64,000 nucleotides of DNA from Rathayibacter sp. VKM Ac-2759. GTDB lineage: Bacteria > Actinomycetota > Actinomycetes > Actinomycetales > Microbacteriaceae. The stretch is taken from positions 248,001 to 312,000 of the forward strand of contig NZ_CP047176.1 of NCBI RefSeq assembly GCF_009834225.1, given 5' to 3'. The notes beneath the pieces were generated by a model. That model did not search any database and was not told the DNA's origin. It saw nothing but the letters and a program-made list of their open reading frames with translations. Shown one piece after another: positions 1 to 9,405 of the stretch. Position 1 is the first letter of the stretch; the number at the start of each line of letters is the position of its first letter. The position numbers were made by a program, and so were the translations under genes.

Positions 1-2559
1 GGTTCCGGCGACCTCGCCCTTGTCGGCCGCCGTGACCTTCGCTGTGACGGTGCGGCCGTCGGCGGTGAGGGTCGTGGTGGAGTCGACGGCCGAGATGCCG
101 GTCCAGTTCTTCATCGCGGTGAGGACCGTCTGCGGGACGCTCACGAACGCTCCGTGGCGGGGGCTGGCCGGGAGGCCGCCCTTGGTGGAGACGTTCCAGT
201 CGGCCGACTTCGAGAGGCGGGCGCTCTGCGAGCTCGCCGCGATCGCCGCTCCGCTGGTCACGAAGGCCTTGTAGCCGCCGCTGCCGTAGTTGTCGACGAG
301 GAACGCGTAGCCGTCGCCGTTCGCGGTGGTGTCGTTGGGGTCGCCCGCGTTCAGCTTGATGATCTCGGGGCCCTCACCGGCCTGCCCGGTCTCGAGCGAG
401 GTCATGTTGGTGTCGGTCAGCTGCCACGTGGTGTTCGGGTCGGCGTTCCAGTTCGACGAGGTCGTCGGCGCGGTCAGCACCTTCGACTTCTCGAGGAAGA
501 TGTCCTTGCCGGCCTCGAGGGTGCCGGCGGCGCCGCCCTCCTCGTTCTTGGTGAACCGGTAGTAGTAGTCGCCGATCTTGGTGATCGTCGAGTCGATCCG
601 CGCGTAGCCCGTGTCCTGCCAGGTGGCCGGCGGGTAGGTGAAGGTGCGGAAGTCGCGGGTGATCACCGAGAAGACGCGGGAGTAGAGCTTGTCGCTGTTG
701 GTCTTCGTCGCGTCGGAGTAGAGGCGCGAGGAGAAGAAGACGACGTACGACTGCAGAGCGTCGTCCCAGTACGCCTCGGGCGCCCAGGTCATGCCGGCGG
801 CCGGCTGGTTGACGGTGATGCCGGTGTCGACGCCGTTGGTGCGCGTCCACGTCACCAGGTCGACCGACTCCCAGACCTCGATCTTGAGGCTGCCCTTCGA
901 CTGGGCGTCGCCCCAGCCGGTGCCGCACGAGATGCAGAGGTCGGTGGCGACCATGTAGTACTTGTCGCCGTTGTGCGAGCGGAGGATGAACGGGTCGCGC
1001 AGCCCCCTCGTGTCGGTGGTCGAGGTGATCACGGCCTGGCCGTTGTTGACCGGGGAGAAGGTGAAGAAGTCGTTGCCCGACGTCGCCGCCTGGTAGATCT
1101 TCTCGTCGCCGTCCGACTTGAAGTACGCCGAGGCGTAGCCCGCGTCGGGTGCCGTGCGGCCGAGCTCGGCGACCGTGAGCGTGAAGGCCCGCGACTCCGA
1201 GACTCCGTTGAGCGTGGCGTTGGCGGTGAGGGTGACCGTCTTGTCGCCCGAGCCGTAGGCGGGGCGGGTGACGACTCCGCCGCCCTGGTACGGGTCGGCC
1301 GCGCCGACCGCCGGGGCGGTGTAGCCGGTGTTCGTCGGGGTGACGAGAGCCGGGTCGGAGGAGGTCCAGGTGATGGCGGTGCCGTTCTTGGCGCCCTTCA
1401 CCACGAGGGGCAGGTTCTCGGTGGTGCGGCTCGCGAGAGCGAGTGCGTCGAGGTCGTCGTTGATCTTCGGAGCGAGCACGATCACGTCGAAGGTCAGTGT
1501 GGTGCCGAGGCTCGTGGTGGCGGTGAGCGTGACCGGGGTGTCCTGCGCGATGCTGCGCGAGACGACTCCGGTGCCCGAGACGACCGACGAGTTCGACGAG
1601 GACCACGTCAGCGTCACTCCGCTGCTGGTCGCGGGGAGCGTCAGGTTCGACGACACCTTGTCGAGCGACGGGTTGCCGGCGAGCAGCACGGGGAGGACGT
1701 CGGACCGCAGGAGCGCCGAGGTCGCGGCCGACTTGGCGGCGGCGGTCGGCATGCTCGAGGCGACCTGGTCTGCGGTGAGCGCGGTGTCCCAGAACTTGAC
1801 GTCGGTGACGTCGGCGGTGAGCAGCGCGTCGCCGTTGTAGAGGGAGCGGCCGAGGTAGCCGAGCGTCGATCCGGTCGGGACGATGCTCGCCATCGACTTG
1901 CTCGCCGTGACGGTCGAGATCTGCGTGCCGTCGCGGTAGAGCGTGAGCGTGGTGCTGCTGCCGGTGCCCGAGCCGACGAGCGTGAGCGTCGTGAAGCCGG
2001 GGTTGAGGCCGCCGCCGGCGGGCAGGCGGGTCTCGCCGTTGCCGCTGTCCTTCACGCGGATGCCCGACAGCACCTGGTTGCTGTAGGCGCCCTCGGAGCT
2101 GCGCGGGTTCACGAAGACGTGGTTGCCGAGCTGGGTGGTGTTCCAGTTGCCGATGCCGTCGCCGATGACCCAGCCGAACTGGTTGGCCGCGGTCTGCGTC
2201 TTGACGGTGTACTCGACGGCGAAGGCGTTGTCGGTGCCGGTGACGAGGCCCTTGGGGAGTGCCGCGTAGCCGTTGTTCGCGAAGCGGGCGACCTGGTCTC
2301 CGCCCGCGTCGGCGAACGACGCGTCGGTGAGGCCGGTGAGGGTGGCGTTGCGTCCGTTGCCCGAGATGTCGAGCAGGGCCGAGCCGGCGTGCGACATGTC
2401 GTAGTGCGCGGTGGGCGCGGGGACGTCGACCGCCTGGGCGCTCGCGGGGACGAGGGCGCCGCCGAGAGCGACGCTCGTGCACGCGAGCGCGGAGAGGAAG
2501 AGGGATCGTGCGCGGCGCCTGGGCGCGGCGGCAGGGGGCTCCGGGGAGCGTCGTCTCAT
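1..2559 (-). CDS. Secreted multidomain glycoside hydrolase, GH43-type (partial, C-terminus off the left edge)
   Basis: 853 residues are visible with no stop codon. An Arg-rich signal peptide ends near residue 43 (ASAQA). A LamG/concanavalin-like domain follows (about 48-235, starting HYDMSHAG). Then come two bacterial Ig-like segments (about 270-450, with the phrases TWSSSNSSV and TWTSSDPAL). A five-bladed propeller of GH43 type spans about 455-800, with RDPFI at Asp522 and the acid motif EGPEIIKLN at Glu732. Another Ig-like segment begins near 815. GH43 enzymes cleave arabinan, xylan or galactan side chains, so extracellular plant-polysaccharide breakdown is the likely role; the exact substrate cannot be read. 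The ATG at 2559 was chosen because AAAGG lies 8 bases upstream and a signal peptide follows. A LacI-type palindrome upstream (2620-2633) suggests sugar-responsive control. Confidence 0.85.
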   Translation of the reverse strand, partial: MRRRSPEPPAAAPRRRARSLFLSALACTSVALGGALVPASAQAVDVPAPTAHYDMSHAGSALLDISGNGRNATLTGLTDASFADAGGDQVARFANNGYAALPKGLVTGTDNAFAVEYTVKTQTAANQFGWVIGDGIGNWNTTQLGNHVFVNPRSSEGAYSNQVLSGIRVKDSGNGETRLPAGGGLNPGFTTLTLVGSGTGSSTTLTLYRDGTQISTVTASKSMASIVPTGSTLGYLGRSLYNGDALLTADVTDVKFWDTALTADQVASSMPTAAAKSAATSALLRSDVLPVLLAGNPSLDKVSSNLTLPATSSGVTLTWSSSNSSVVSGTGVVSRSIAQDTPVTLTATTSLGTTLTFDVIVLAPKINDDLDALALASRTTENLPLVVKGAKNGTAITWTSSDPALVTPTNTGYTAPAVGAADPYQGGGVVTRPAYGSGDKTVTLTANATLNGVSESRAFTLTVAELGRTAPDAGYASAYFKSDGDEKIYQAATSGNDFFTFSPVNNGQAVITSTTDTRGLRDPFILRSHNGDKYYMVATDLCISCGTGWGDAQSKGSLKIEVWESVDLVTWTRTNGVDTGITVNQPAAGMTWAPEAYWDDALQSYVVFFSSRLYSDATKTNSDKLYSRVFSVITRDFRTFTYPPATWQDTGYARIDSTITKIGDYYYRFTKNEEGGAAGTLEAGKDIFLEKSKVLTAPTTSSNWNADPNTTWQLTDTNMTSLETGQAGEGPEIIKLNAGDPNDTTANGDGYAFLVDNYGSGGYKAFVTSGAAIAASSQSARLSKSADWNVSTKGGLPASPRHGAFVSVPQTVLTAMKNWTGISAVDSTTTLTADGRTVTAKVTAADKGEVAGT

Positions 2560-2619
2560 CGTCGAGACCTTTCCGGTCGGGGGAGGTGCTGGGTCGTCGG
2601 GGAACGTGCTGACGGCTGG

Positions 2620-2633
2620 TGTTCACGTTAACA
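2620..2633 (-). promoter_or_regulatory. LacI-type operator-like palindrome upstream of the GH43 gene
   Basis: Read on the minus strand the site is TGTTAACGTGAACA, a 14-bp inverted repeat centred on CG with one mismatched pair. It lies about 60 bp upstream of the GH43 start and resembles the second site in front of the LacI gene (36981-36996). LacI-family operators commonly have this CG-centred form. That this particular LacI protein binds here is inference. Confidence 0.45.
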
Positions 2634-2671
2634 TGCGCGCAGCGGCGGGGGCTAGCGCGAAAGCCCTCTCG

Positions 2672-3058
2672 TCACACCCCGATGATCTGCAGCACCGTCG
2701 ACACGATGCCGCAGGCGACTCCGATGCCCGTCAGGAGCAGGCCGACCAGCTTCAGGACGCGGAACGCCTCGCTGCGGCGGTGCGGCCGGATCCGCGAGGG
2801 CTCGTCCTCGCGGTAGTAGACGGTGCGGCGGTCGGAGTCGCCGCGGGGGGCGAGCGGATCGTCGTCGCGGAGGGCCCGCGAGCCGACCTCGCCGGCGTCG
2901 CTGATCCAGTGCAGCGCGCGCGGCGGACCGTCCTCGAGGTAGGCGGTCGTGCTGATCCAGCGGCCGTCGGCGGCCAGCGCGATCAGGCTCGCGCCGAGCA
3001 CGAGCAGGCCGAGGGGGATGCCGACGAGGGAGAGGACCTCGAGGATCGTCGCCAGCAT
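2672..3058 (-). CDS. Small two-helix membrane protein, unknown function
   Basis: 128 residues. The N-terminal hydrophobic segment (about 3-30, ILEVLSLVGIPLGLLVLGAS) and the C-terminal one (about 103-127) flank a polar, Arg/Asp-rich cytoplasmic-type region containing WISTTAYLEDG and a TVYYREDEPSRIRPHRRSE stretch. Codon usage and third-position GC match the neighbours, so I take it as real. I recognise no family. It stands alone between the GH43 gene and a divergent permease. Confidence 0.65.
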   Translation of the reverse strand: MLATILEVLSLVGIPLGLLVLGASLIALAADGRWISTTAYLEDGPPRALHWISDAGEVGSRALRDDDPLAPRGDSDRRTVYYREDEPSRIRPHRRSEAFRVLKLVGLLLTGIGVACGIVSTVLQIIGV

Positions 3059-3171
3059 TCAGAGCTCCCGTCGCAGGATTCGAGGGTAGCGGGAGCACCC
3101 CCGAACGTGCGTTTCCGCCCCATCGGGGCGCGCAGCTGGCAGTCTGGCCGCCAGGGCAGTGGGGAGCACGG

Positions 3172-4635
3172 GTGACCGACGACGGAATGGCCGAGTTCGG
3201 GTACCGGCAGTCGCTCACGCGCGGCATCGGGCGGTTCGGCAGCTTCGCGGCCGGAGTCAGCTACATCTCGATCCTGACCGGCACGTTCCAGCTCTTCGGC
3301 TTCGGGTTCGGCTTCGGCGGCCCCGCGTACTGGTGGTCGTGGCCGATGGTCTTCGTCGGTCAGCTGGCGGTGGCGCTCTGCTTCGCCGAGCTGGCGGCGC
3401 GCTACCCGGTGGCCGGCTCGGTCTACAACTGGAGCAAGCGCGTGGCCGGTCCGACGGTGAGCTGGCTGGCGGGCTGGATGATGGCCACCGCCTCCGTCGT
3501 CACGCTCGCCGCCGTGGTGCTCGCCTACCAGGTGACGCTGCCGCAGATCTGGAGCGGCTTCCAGCTCGTCGGCGACGGGACGGGCGCGAGCGCCGGCGTC
3601 AGCGCGGTGATCTGGGGCGCGATCCTGGTGACGTTCACGACCGTGGTCAACGCCTTCGGGGTCCGGCTCATGGCGCGGATCAACAGCGCGGGAGTGCTGA
3701 TCGAGCTGGTCGCGGCCGTGCTGCTGGTGATCCTGCTGGCGGTGAACATCGTGAACCCGCCCAGCGTGCTGGTCGAGGTGCCGAGCGGCGAGCCCGGCGG
3801 CTACGCGGGCGCCTTCCTCATCGCCGCGATCGCCTCCGCCTACGTGATGTACGGCTTCGACACCGCCGGGTCGCTCGGCGAGGAGACCGTCGACCCGCGG
3901 CGCACGGCCCCGACCGCGATCCTGCGCGCGGTGGTCGCCTCGTTCGTGATCGGCGGGCTGATCCTCCTCTTCGGGATCCTGGCCGCACCCGACCTGGCGG
4001 ATCCTGCGCTGGCGACCGGCGGGCTGCAGCTGATCGTGCTGCAGGTGCTCGGCGGCCCGCTCGGCCGCGTGCTCCTGGTCTGCGTCGTCGTCGCGATCAC
4101 CGTCTGCGCGCTCGCCGTGCACACGGCGGGCATCCGGATGGTCTTCGCCATGGCCCGGGACACCGCGCTGCCCGGGAGCGCCCGGCTCGCCCGCATCGAC
4201 CCCCGCCACGGCACGCCGGTGCTGCCCGCGGTGGTCATCGGAGTGCTCGCGGTGCTGATCCTCGCGGTGAACATCGGCACGCCCGAGATCTTCACCGCGG
4301 TCACGAGCGTGGCGGTGATCATGATCTACCTCGCGTACCTCCTGGTCACGGTGCCGCTGCTGCTGACGCGACTGCGGGGGCGCTGGGCGCCCTCGCCCGC
4401 CGGGTGCTTCTCGCTGGGCCGGCTCGGGCTTCCGGTGAACCTCGTCGCGGTGCTCTGGGGAGCGGCGATGACCGTGAACCTCGCCTGGCCGCGCGTCGAG
4501 GTCTACGGCGACGGCCCGCTCCGCTTCATCGCGTTCGCGGTGATCGGCGTCGTGGTGGCGGTGGGGCTGGGCTGGTACCGGCTGCGCGGACGGCATCGCG
4601 TGGGAACGCTGCCGGAGCACGCCCGGGCGGAGTGA
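3172..4635 (+). CDS. APC-superfamily amino acid permease
   Basis: 487 residues with about twelve hydrophobic helices. The N-terminal FGYRQSLTRGIGRFGSFAAG followed by a YISILTG first helix, and the later YPVAGSVYNWSKRVAGP, are typical of the APC amino acid/amine transporter family. It should import an amino acid or a related amine by proton symport; the substrate is not readable. The GTG at 3172 has a GGGGAG ribosome site 5 bases upstream; an in-frame ATG at 3187 is the alternative. It is divergent from the membrane protein at 2672 and convergent with the small gene at 4676. Confidence 0.85.
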   Translation: MTDDGMAEFGYRQSLTRGIGRFGSFAAGVSYISILTGTFQLFGFGFGFGGPAYWWSWPMVFVGQLAVALCFAELAARYPVAGSVYNWSKRVAGPTVSWLAGWMMATASVVTLAAVVLAYQVTLPQIWSGFQLVGDGTGASAGVSAVIWGAILVTFTTVVNAFGVRLMARINSAGVLIELVAAVLLVILLAVNIVNPPSVLVEVPSGEPGGYAGAFLIAAIASAYVMYGFDTAGSLGEETVDPRRTAPTAILRAVVASFVIGGLILLFGILAAPDLADPALATGGLQLIVLQVLGGPLGRVLLVCVVVAITVCALAVHTAGIRMVFAMARDTALPGSARLARIDPRHGTPVLPAVVIGVLAVLILAVNIGTPEIFTAVTSVAVIMIYLAYLLVTVPLLLTRLRGRWAPSPAGCFSLGRLGLPVNLVAVLWGAAMTVNLAWPRVEVYGDGPLRFIAFAVIGVVVAVGLGWYRLRGRHRVGTLPEHARAE

Positions 4636-4675
4636 TCACCGACGAGCGGCTGCCCGTCGAAGCGGGGTGCGCGGG

Positions 4676-5014
4676 TCAGTAGCCGGCGTCGAAGTCCAGG
4701 GCGGATCCGGGCTGGTCCTGGTCTCCGGCCTGCGGCCGGGACAGCTGCAGGCGCGCGGTCTTGTCGCGCATCGACGCCACCGCCGCGTCGTCCTCGAGAT
4801 CGACTCCACGGTCGAGAGCGGGGGCGGCGAAGATCTGGCTCGCGGGGCCGAGGAGCAGCCGGACCTCCCCGCGCAGTCCTTCGTCGGACATCGACGGGAC
4901 GCTGACGAGGTCCGACTTCCCGACGTCGGCCAGGGCCCTCGCGTACTCGAGCACGGCAGTGCAGATGGCGTCCCCGACCAGGACGAAACCGCTCGCGTAG
5001 TAGATCTTCTGCAT
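4676..5014 (-). CDS. Hypothetical protein, 112 aa
   Basis: Starts MQKIYYASGFVLVGDAICTA and ends in an acidic, Gln/Asp-rich tail. It has no signal peptide or clear membrane segment and is probably cytosolic. It does not match a family I recognise. Codon use agrees with a real gene and the start lies between two divergent transcription units. No good ribosome site precedes the ATG, so it may be leaderless. Confidence 0.55.
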   Translation of the reverse strand: MQKIYYASGFVLVGDAICTAVLEYARALADVGKSDLVSVPSMSDEGLRGEVRLLLGPASQIFAAPALDRGVDLEDDAAVASMRDKTARLQLSRPQAGDQDQPGSALDFDAGY

Positions 5015-5184
5015 ACTCGATCGTCGGCAGGGCGACTCCGGCTCGACAAGGGGCTTGTCGCGAGAGGTCCGATGGTGGGCGGCGGTGACAGCCGGTGGGC
5101 AGGGGCTAGCGTGGTCGGGCGCGGCCGTCGGCGGTCGCGCAGGCCGGTCCGCTCCGAGGCGGCGCCGCGGCGGGGGAGGCTGGA

Positions 5185-6342
5185 GTGCGAGACCGCCCCG
5201 CCCTGTCGACGTCGGCGCTCCTCGTGCACGCGACGCTGATCCAGGCCGTCGCGTTCCTCCTGCGTCCGGCCGCGGTCTACCAGGCGATCCAGCTCGAGGT
5301 GCCGGCGTTCGCGCTCGGGGCGCTCGGCGCCTCCTTCGCGGTGGTGCCGCTGCTGATCGCGCTGCCCGTCGGCGGGCTCGTCGACCGGGCCGGTGCGCGG
5401 GTGGTGATGGCGTGCGGCTCGGCCGTGACGCTCGCCTCCGCGGCGGTGCTGCTGCTCGCCGGAGGCACGATCGCCGGGCTGCTCGTCGGCATCGCGCTGC
5501 TCGGTGCGGGGCATCTGGGCTGCGTCGTCGGCCAGCAGGCGGTGGTCGCGGGAGGCGCGGCGGGCACGCGCCTGGACAGCCGCTTCGGCTACTACACGTT
5601 CGCGGCGTCGCTCGGTCAGGCGATCGGACCGGCGTTCATCCCGCTGCTCGCGGGCGGCGCGGTGCGGCCGGATCCGGCGCCGCTGTTCGTGGTCGGCGGG
5701 GTGCTGGCCGTGGTGCTGCTCGCGGTGACGGCCGCGATCCGGTCGGCGCCGCGGCGGGTCGTGGACACGCCGTCCGCAGGATCGACGCTGAGCCTGCTGC
5801 GGATGCCGGGCCTCGCCCGCGCGCTGACGACCAGTGCGATCGTGGTGGCCGCCGTCGACCTGACCGTCGTCTACCTCCCGGCCCTCGGCGCGGAGCGCGG
5901 TCTGCCGGCGGGCGTCGTCGGGGCGCTGCTGACCGTGCGGGCGCTCGCGTCGATGGCGTCGCGCCTCCTGCTCGGAGTGGTCACGGCGCGCCTCGGCCGC
6001 ACCCGCGTGATGGTCGGGGGCATCGTCGTCTCGGCCGTCTGCCTGGTGCTGGTCGCGCTGCCGGCGCCGACGGCGCTGCTGTTCGTCGCCGTCGCCCTGA
6101 TGGGCCTGGGCCTCGGCATCGGCCAGCCGATCACGATGTCGTGGCTGATCGAGCGCACACCCGCCGACCGCCACGGGCGCGCGCTGTCGCTGCGGCTCGC
6201 GGGCAACCGCCTCGGGCTGATCGCGCTGCCGTCACTGCTCGGCGTCATCGCCGCGGCGGCGGGTGCGGGCGGAGTGCTGATCGGGACGGGCGTCGTGGTG
6301 GGGTCGACGCTGGTGCTGCTGCGCGGGGTGCGGCTGGACTGA
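5185..6342 (+). CDS. MFS transporter
   Basis: 385 residues with twelve predicted membrane helices. The loop between helices 2 and 3 reads GGLVDRAGARVV, the standard MFS signature G-x3-D-R-x-G-R/A-R. A matching half-motif, TARLGRTRVMVGG, opens the second six-helix bundle. Such proteins export drugs or metabolites or import small solutes; nothing here fixes the substrate. The start is GTG at 5185 with GGGGGAGG shortly upstream. Convergent with the cupin gene. Confidence 0.85.
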   Translation: MRDRPALSTSALLVHATLIQAVAFLLRPAAVYQAIQLEVPAFALGALGASFAVVPLLIALPVGGLVDRAGARVVMACGSAVTLASAAVLLLAGGTIAGLLVGIALLGAGHLGCVVGQQAVVAGGAAGTRLDSRFGYYTFAASLGQAIGPAFIPLLAGGAVRPDPAPLFVVGGVLAVVLLAVTAAIRSAPRRVVDTPSAGSTLSLLRMPGLARALTTSAIVVAAVDLTVVYLPALGAERGLPAGVVGALLTVRALASMASRLLLGVVTARLGRTRVMVGGIVVSAVCLVLVALPAPTALLFVAVALMGLGLGIGQPITMSWLIERTPADRHGRALSLRLAGNRLGLIALPSLLGVIAAAAGAGGVLIGTGVVVGSTLVLLRGVRLD

Positions 6343-6371
6343 GGTCCCCGCCCTCGCACGTCGGGAGACCT
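6342..6371. terminator. Possible bidirectional hairpin between the MFS and cupin genes
   Basis: AGGTC-CCCG and CGGG-AGACCT arms with a short loop lie exactly between two convergent stop codons. There is no T-run, so this is a modest prediction. Confidence 0.35.
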
Positions 6372-6378
6372 CGAGGGC

Positions 6379-6720
6379 TCAGCTCTCCGGGCCGAGCGGA
6401 TCGCCCTCGGGTGCCGTCGGCGCCGGCTCCTTCAACTCGATGAACAGCGCGTGCGTCGCGGTGTCGCCCGTGTTCTCTCCCCAGTGGTCCTGGGCGGGCA
6501 GCCATCGTGCGGCCCCTGCGGGGAGCTCGACGTCGATGCTCTGCTCACCGCGGGTGATGCGCCGGCGGAACCCGCTGAGGGTCACCATCACGCTGTCGGG
6601 ATGATGGTGCGGTGTCGAGCGGTGACCCGGCTCGTCGGAGTAGTCGAGGACCCGGACCCGGTCGTTCTCGAAGACGACCGTGTAGTTGCCGGGATTGCAG
6701 AGAACGGGATCGTCGGACAT
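6379..6720 (-). CDS. Cupin-domain protein
   Basis: 113 residues forming one small beta-barrel. The first cupin motif is visible as GHRSTPHHHPDSVMVTLSG, with the three-His metal-binding cluster and a following acidic position. The second is the HWGENTGDTATHALFIELKEP stretch. Small cupins of this type bind a divalent metal and are found as unassigned enzymes or stress proteins. The C-terminal tail is Pro/Glu-rich and probably disordered. The start ATG at 6720 is unambiguous. Confidence 0.75.
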   Translation of the reverse strand: MSDDPVLCNPGNYTVVFENDRVRVLDYSDEPGHRSTPHHHPDSVMVTLSGFRRRITRGEQSIDVELPAGAARWLPAQDHWGENTGDTATHALFIELKEPAPTAPEGDPLGPES

Positions 6721-6780
6721 GCCCGAACCGTACTCTCGAGCCCGACAGCTGTCACGGTACGTCTCGCACGGAGCGACCGC

Positions 6781-9258
6781 CTACTCCGCCCGCACCTCGC
6801 TCGCCGACTTGTCGGCGCGCCAGCCTCGCCAGACGCTGTGGCGGAGGGTGCCGGAGGCGGTGCGCTCGCGGTAGCGGACCTCGCCGACGAGGACGGGGGC
6901 GACCCAGTTGACGCCGCGCGACTCCTCCGGGGGCACCGACACGGCGGGCTCGTCGGTCGCGTGCTCGGCGAGGCGGTCGACGAGGCCACGGCGCTCGCGG
7001 TCGCTGAAGCCGGTGCCGACGCGCCCCGAGTACTCGAGGCGGCCGTCGGCGTCGGGGATCGCCGTCAGGAGCGATCCGACCGAGCCCTGCAGCCCGCCCT
7101 CCCCGAGGCGCCAGCCGACGATCACCACCTCCTGCACGCGGTGGTGGGTCAGCTTGATCCAGTCGCGGGAGCGGCTGCCCGCCTGGTACGGCGAGGAGCG
7201 GCGCTTGGCGACGACTCCCTCCAGGCCCAGCGCGAGGCTGGTGGCCATCGCCTCGTCGAGGTCGCCGTCGAAGACCGAGGGGACGTGCACGCGCTCGTTC
7301 TCGACCACGACCTCGACGAGGGCGGCGCGGCGATCGTCGTAGGCGACTCCGGTGACCGCGGAGCCGGCGAGCTCGAGCACGTCGAAGACCATCAGGTGCA
7401 CCGGGGTCGCGCGCACCGCGGCCTCGATCTCGCGCGGCTTCGTCAGCCCGCCCCGGGTCTGCAGCAGCCCGAAGTCGGGTCGGCCGCGGGCGTCGAGCGC
7501 GACGATCTCGCCGTCGAGCACCGCGTCTCCGCACGCCTCGGCGATCGGCGCGAGCAGGTCGGGGAAAGCGGCCGTCAGGTCGTTGCCGTTGCGGCTGGTC
7601 AGGGTGACGACGCCGCCGCTCACGCGGACCAGGGCGCGATAGCCGTCCCACTTCATCTCGATCGCGGAGTCGGGGGCGATCTCGCCGGCGCGGCCCGCGG
7701 TCGCGAGCATGGGCCGGAGCTCCACGGTCTTCGGGGGCTTCGCGGCTCGCGCTGCGGCCTTGTGTGGCGCTGTCGCGACACCGCGCCCCTGAGGCGCGTG
7801 CTTGCCGGGGCCACCCGTCATCAGATGCAGCAGCCAGTTCTTCTCGTCGCCCTTGCCGCCCTTCGCCCCCGTGTGCAGCAGTGCGTAGCGCCGCGGCTCG
7901 CCGCCGAGCCCGCCGTCGGGTCGCCCGGTCAGCACCGCGATCACCTCCTCGCCCTCGCGCCACTTCTCGAGCGCGTAGGTGCCCTCGTCCCAGATGCGCA
8001 CCTCGCCGCCGCCGTACTCCTTCGCCGGGATCGTGCCCTCGAAGGTCGCGTACTCGAGCGGGTGATCCTCCGTCTGCACCGCGAGCCGGTTGGGATCGCC
8101 CTCGAGCGGCGGGCCCTTGGGCACGGCCCAGCTCACCAGCACGCCGTCGTGCTCGAGCCGGAAGTCGTAGTGCAGCCGCCGCGCGTGGTGCTCCTGGATC
8201 ACGAACGTGTCGCCGGAGGAGGAGATCCCGGCGCCGGGCTCGGGCACCGGCTCGGGGGTCTTCGACGCGTCGCGCATGCTGCGGTAGGCGGCGAGGCGGT
8301 CGGCGGAGGCGTCGGTCGCCGCGAAGCCGGCCAGCCGCTCGGGAGTCGGCTCGAGCCCCGCTCCGCGCGCGGCCAGGACCGGCCGCAGCAGATCCCCGTC
8401 CGAGCGCAGCCGGTCGACGACCTCGTCGGGCGCGAGGTGCCGCAGATCCGCTGCCCCGATCTCGTCCCACGTGCGCGGCGCGGCGACCCGCGGCAGCAGG
8501 CGCCCCCGGAGCGAGTACGGGGCGATCGTCGTCTTCGCGGCGCTGTTCTGGCTCCAGTCGACGAGGACCTTGCCGTCGCGGAGCGTCTTCTTCATGTCGG
8601 ACACCACGAGGTCGCGGTGATCGGCCTCGAGCACCTTCGCGAGCTCGTGGGCGACGGAGGAGATCTGATCGCTCGTCGCCGAGGCGTCCAGCGGGCAGTA
8701 GAGGTGGATGCCCTTGCTCCCGCTCGTCACGGGGAACGGCTCGAGCCCCATGCCCTCGAGCAGGTCGCGGGCGAGGAACGCGACCTCGGCGCACTCGGCG
8801 AGCCCCGCACCCTCGCCGGGGTCGAGGTCGAGCACCAGCCGGTCGGGCGGGCGGCGCTCGCCGTCGGAGCCGACGCGCCACTGCGGGACGTGCAGCTCGA
8901 GCGCGACCTGCTGGGCGAGCCAGGTCAGGGCGGCGACGTCGTCGACGAGCGGGTACTCGACGTCGCGCGACGAGTGCGCCAGCCGCGTCCGGCTCAGCCA
9001 GTAGGGCGCGGAGGAGGGCAGGTTCTTCTCGAAGAAGACCTCGCCCGGGTGCTCGGCCGTGCCGACCCCGTCGACCCAGCGCTTGCGGGTCACGGGCCGC
9101 CGCGCGAGGTGCGGCAGCATCGCGGAGGCGACCGACGCGTAGTACGCGAGGACGTCGGCCTTGGTGAACCCCGCCTCCGGGTACACGAGCTTGTCGAGGT
9201 TGGTCAGCCGGAGGCGCCGCCCACCCACCGAGACGAGCTGCTGCGACGAGGGGGCCAT
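6781..9258 (-). CDS. ligD: ATP-dependent DNA ligase LigD with polymerase, phosphoesterase and ligase domains
   Basis: 825 residues in the domain order seen in mycobacterial LigD. The polymerase/primase domain comes first (about 1-300, with LTNLDKLVYPEAGFTKAD and LVLDLDPGEG). A 3'-phosphoesterase domain follows (about 345-480, with QEHHARRLHYDFRLEHDG near residue 357). The ligase core is last, with catalytic Lys536 in EMKWDGYRALV and the later DGEIVALD motif. It performs end filling and sealing in bacterial non-homologous end joining with Ku; no ku gene is present in this window. The ATG at 9258 was chosen because the polymerase domain begins right after it. The frame stays open upstream, but that part does not resemble LigD and overlaps the divergent peroxidase gene. 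Confidence 0.93.
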   Translation of the reverse strand: MAPSSQQLVSVGGRRLRLTNLDKLVYPEAGFTKADVLAYYASVASAMLPHLARRPVTRKRWVDGVGTAEHPGEVFFEKNLPSSAPYWLSRTRLAHSSRDVEYPLVDDVAALTWLAQQVALELHVPQWRVGSDGERRPPDRLVLDLDPGEGAGLAECAEVAFLARDLLEGMGLEPFPVTSGSKGIHLYCPLDASATSDQISSVAHELAKVLEADHRDLVVSDMKKTLRDGKVLVDWSQNSAAKTTIAPYSLRGRLLPRVAAPRTWDEIGAADLRHLAPDEVVDRLRSDGDLLRPVLAARGAGLEPTPERLAGFAATDASADRLAAYRSMRDASKTPEPVPEPGAGISSSGDTFVIQEHHARRLHYDFRLEHDGVLVSWAVPKGPPLEGDPNRLAVQTEDHPLEYATFEGTIPAKEYGGGEVRIWDEGTYALEKWREGEEVIAVLTGRPDGGLGGEPRRYALLHTGAKGGKGDEKNWLLHLMTGGPGKHAPQGRGVATAPHKAAARAAKPPKTVELRPMLATAGRAGEIAPDSAIEMKWDGYRALVRVSGGVVTLTSRNGNDLTAAFPDLLAPIAEACGDAVLDGEIVALDARGRPDFGLLQTRGGLTKPREIEAAVRATPVHLMVFDVLELAGSAVTGVAYDDRRAALVEVVVENERVHVPSVFDGDLDEAMATSLALGLEGVVAKRRSSPYQAGSRSRDWIKLTHHRVQEVVIVGWRLGEGGLQGSVGSLLTAIPDADGRLEYSGRVGTGFSDRERRGLVDRLAEHATDEPAVSVPPEESRGVNWVAPVLVGEVRYRERTASGTLRHSVWRGWRADKSASEVRAE

Positions 9259-9405
9259 GGCTCCATGGTGGTGCCGCGGGGCCGTCGGCGGGAGGGAGTT
9301 GTGCCGGAGCGTCGGGATCGGCCACCGGATCCGCCTGGGGAGGACTCGCGGCGCGCTCCCGGCTCGGGTGGATAGCCTGGCGATCCCGCCCTCGAAGGAG
9401 ATCCC

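Noticed and set aside
154..2631. Very long open frames on the plus strand and in another minus frame across the GH43 region
   Set aside because: Their translations are Arg/Gly/Val-rich without domains. The frame starting at 2559 on the minus strand gives a signal peptide, LamG, Ig and GH43 motifs, so the others are mirror frames of high-GC DNA.
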